From assembly GCA_930972465.1 (NCBI GenBank), contig CAKNHF010000002.1:62001-126000 (forward strand): a DNA stretch of 64,000 nt, written 5' to 3'. The position numbers and the translations under genes were made by a program. Shown here in pieces: positions 62,627-64,000 of this stretch (position 1 is its first letter; every line of letters starts with the position of its first letter). The DNA comes from an uncultured Lachnospiraceae bacterium (lineage in GTDB: Bacteria > Bacillota > Clostridia > Lachnospirales > Lachnospiraceae). Below the pieces are notes generated by a model, which saw only the letters and a list, made by a program, of their open reading frames with translations, was not told the origin of the DNA and searched no databases.

Positions 62627-63381
62627 ATCGTTATCAATAAAAGCAGGCTCTCGAAAAGAGCGATCCCAACAATCTCCTTTTTCTTCGCCGGCCGTTCCTG
62701 TGACAGCACGCGGATCGTCCCGTCATAGCATCTGGACTCCAGGGCGTCATAAAGCGCGTCGGAGCGCCTCATCGACTGAACAAAGAGTGCAGACGCCATT
62801 GCTCCGAATGAGCGGACTTTTGTTCTGTAATCCCGGTTTCCCAGCCTGGACTCCTGGGCTGTCATGATCGCGGACGCTGTTTCCAGGAGCAGAAAAATAA
62901 ACCGGTAGATCAGCATCATCAGTTCGATCAGAAGAGTCGGCAGACGCATCTTTCTGAGCACTTCCAGAATGTCTGTCATCGTCGTGTTCAATGACAGAAA
63001 ATACAGGCAGGTCACCGCCGAGAGCGCCGTGATCCAGAGACGGCACACACGGGTCAGAGAGGCAGTGCTTCCTGTAAGATACCATTCCCCTATCCGGAAT
63101 GCAAAGGCGTCCATCGGAGCCCGCGACAGATCGATCAGCATCGCTGCGGTTCCGAGGAGCAGGAACGCCGCCGGAACAAGCAGCAGCTTTATATAATGGG
63201 AAAGAGGGATCTTCCCCTTTCCCACAGTCAGAATACCATTTGCAAGAAAGACAAGTACCGCTGCCGCAGCCGAGCGGCTCACGATGCAAAACACAAGAGA
63301 CAGTACGGCATACACGAACTTCTCTGTCGCATTCACATATCGGAGCTTCGACTGATAGCAGAGTTTATCTATGAGGATCAT
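62608..63381 (-). CDS. cbiQ: Cobalt ECF transporter transmembrane protein
   Basis: This 257-residue protein is the membrane coupling subunit of the CbiMNQO complex. It starts MILIDKLCYQSKLRYVNATEKF, with a family-like N-terminus, has about five membrane helices and carries the coupling-helix motif with the SLRRSDALYDALESRCYDG segment at the end (seen as RRSDALYDALESRCYDG). The start is placed at 63381, with upstream extensions overlapping CbiN rejected. CbiN overlaps its start by 17 bases. Confidence 0.92.
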   Translation of the reverse strand: MILIDKLCYQSKLRYVNATEKFVYAVLSLVFCIVSRSAAAAVLVFLANGILTVGKGKIPLSHYIKLLLVPAAFLLLGTAAMLIDLSRAPMDAFAFRIGEWYLTGSTASLTRVCRLWITALSAVTCLYFLSLNTTMTDILEVLRKMRLPTLLIELMMLIYRFIFLLLETASAIMTAQESRLGNRDYRTKVRSFGAMASALFVQSMRRSDALYDALESRCYDGTIRVLSQERPAKKKEIVGIALFESLLLLITIWSIIE

Positions 63382-63751
63382 CTGTATCCCCCGATCCTGT
63401 ACAGGCGCGCTCCCCTCCCGAAGCAGGCACATCCCCTTCCTGCCCTGTGGCTTTCATCCATTTCTTCCGCTCCACAAAACGTCCCATAAAAAAGGCGATC
63501 ACTCCGACTCCAATCCCTGTCTGCACGCAGAAGATCAGACTCTCCACTTCCCCGGGGAGCTCTCCGCCAAGGGCAGTTTCCAGTACTGGAGTAAACCAGG
63601 GCGTATATTCTCCCCGGATTTCCTCGACCATAACACTTCCCGCGTCATCTGATCCGCCGAACTCCGTATTTCTGAGTGCGAACAGAGGTACTGCCGCGAT
63701 CAGAACCGCGGCCACCAGAAGAATGATAACAGTCTTTGTGTTTTTCGACAT
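63365..63751 (-). CDS. cbiN: Cobalt ECF transporter, CbiN subunit
   Basis: This 128-residue protein has two membrane helices (about residues 6-25 and 78-97). Between them is an extracellular loop with SVMVEEIRGEYTPWFTPVLE, the family landmark. CbiN helps load cobalt into CbiM. The usual length is 90-105, so the C-terminal 25-30 residues (ATGQEGDVPASGGERACTGS) are an addition, and this tail lies over the start of CbiQ. The ATG at 63751 is preceded by AAGGAGG. Confidence 0.9.
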   Translation of the reverse strand: MSKNTKTVIILLVAAVLIAAVPLFALRNTEFGGSDDAGSVMVEEIRGEYTPWFTPVLETALGGELPGEVESLIFCVQTGIGVGVIAFFMGRFVERKKWMKATGQEGDVPASGGERACTGSGDTDDPHR

Positions 63752-63752
63752 C

Positions 63753-64000
63753 TTATTTCGCCTCCTTTTTCCTGAGAAATCCGATACTCTTAAGCTCCGG
63801 TCCGGCATAAGTCTCCAGTCCGATCACGATCACCACCGTAAGGATCCCCTCAATGACTGCAAGGGGAAGCTGTGTTGGGGCAAAGACGCCCAGGAATTTC
63901 AATGCGGAAGCGCCCACACCGCCTGCCTCCGAAGGATAGGCAAGGGCAAGCTGGATGCTGGTGACACAGTATGTAAACAGATCTCCCAGAAACGCTGCCA
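63753..64000 (-). CDS. cbiM: Cobalt ECF transporter substrate-binding subunit CbiM (C-terminal part)
   Basis: The last 81 or so residues of Cbi[21 protein letters not shown], then a helix with [20 protein letters not shown] and the end LRKKEAK. These match the final part of CbiM, which binds cobalt through N-terminal residues that are beyond the right edge. CbiN starts one base after its stop. Together cbiM, cbiN, cbiQ, cbiO and cbiK read as one minus-strand operon for cobalt uptake and insertion. Confidence 0.92.
   Translation of the reverse strand, partial: AAFLGDLFTYCVTSIQLALAYPSEAGGVGASALKFLGVFAPTQLPLAVIEGILTVVIVIGLETYAGPELKSIGFLRKKEAK

Overview
The window is chromosomal DNA of a Gram-positive anaerobe of the Clostridia, most likely a gut Lachnospiraceae (Ruminococcus gnavus / Dorea / Blautia type). 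This placement is inferred from gene content (EFR1 flavodoxin-ferredoxin, PF06541 membrane protein, AmmeMemoRadiSam genes, AsnA, ATP-type PEP carboxykinase, T-box and glycine riboswitches), strong AGGAGG-type ribosome binding sites, moderate GC and many U-tailed hairpin terminators. No phage, insertion sequence, CRISPR array or obvious island was seen. Most of the window is core metabolism with several eroded loci and some interesting non-coding DNA.

Region by region. 1-2.4 kb: the edge of a maltodextrin-type ABC importer (permease cut by the window edge, binding-protein gene broken by an internal deletion) beside a divergent LacI-family regulator. 2.5-7.2 kb: AmmeMemoRadiSam genes (radical SAM AmrS; fused Memo-AMMECR1 protein), an orphan FakA-like domain, an aldo/keto reductase with a ferredoxin tail and a disturbed N-terminus, and an HD phosphohydrolase. 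7.3-10.4 kb: a collapsed LytTR two-component system beside an ABC exporter. 10.4-15.2 kb: a potassium operon (small RCK-like membrane protein, KtrB, KtrA, a KdpD-like kinase lacking the KdpD domain, KdpE). 15.2-20.3 kb: CorA, polyphosphate kinase, an HD protein and PIN-PhoH. A small alpha-glucosidase relic lies at 20.4-20.5 kb.

20.7-30.8 kb: a duplicated PF06541 membrane protein, a dicarboxylate symporter, the sppA-RDD-queA cluster, pheST behind a T-box, and a YihY/BrkB protein. 31-37.8 kb: a probable 6S RNA, EFR1, pckA, thrC-membrane protein-cdd, and NhaC. 37.9-43.1 kb: leuD, leuC, asd, argH and queH. 43.3-44.9 kb: an SsuBC-type ABC importer without a local binding protein. 45-48.3 kb: a large cell-surface GH53 galactanase with an unusual promoter region. 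48.6-54 kb: an NSS transporter, a TetR regulator, a thioesterase, tRNA-Thr, a glycine riboswitch with AgcS, and a PHP protein. 54.3-60.9 kb: a MecA-like penicillin-binding protein behind a BlaI/MecI-like box, an acidic-tailed membrane protein, a WYL regulator, an orphan small transcription unit, and asnA. 61-64 kb: cbiMNQO plus cbiK, that is, cobalt import coupled to cobalt insertion.

The observations I would follow up first are: (1) the potassium operon leader, which has 11-bp-phased direct repeats suited to the operon's own KdpE and a hairpin that buries the ribosome binding site; (2) two pairs of TTGCGC boxes spaced 20-21 bp on either side of the galactanase promoter; (3) a promoter-to-terminator unit at 58.9-59.2 kb encoding at most a 39-residue basic peptide; (4) a family of GGGG-CAGG-CCCC palindromes between genes; and (5) several gene ruins (binding protein, two-component system, alpha-glucosidase) that together record the loss of a sugar-use system and a sensory system. 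All assignments come from reading the sequence; no database search was run.
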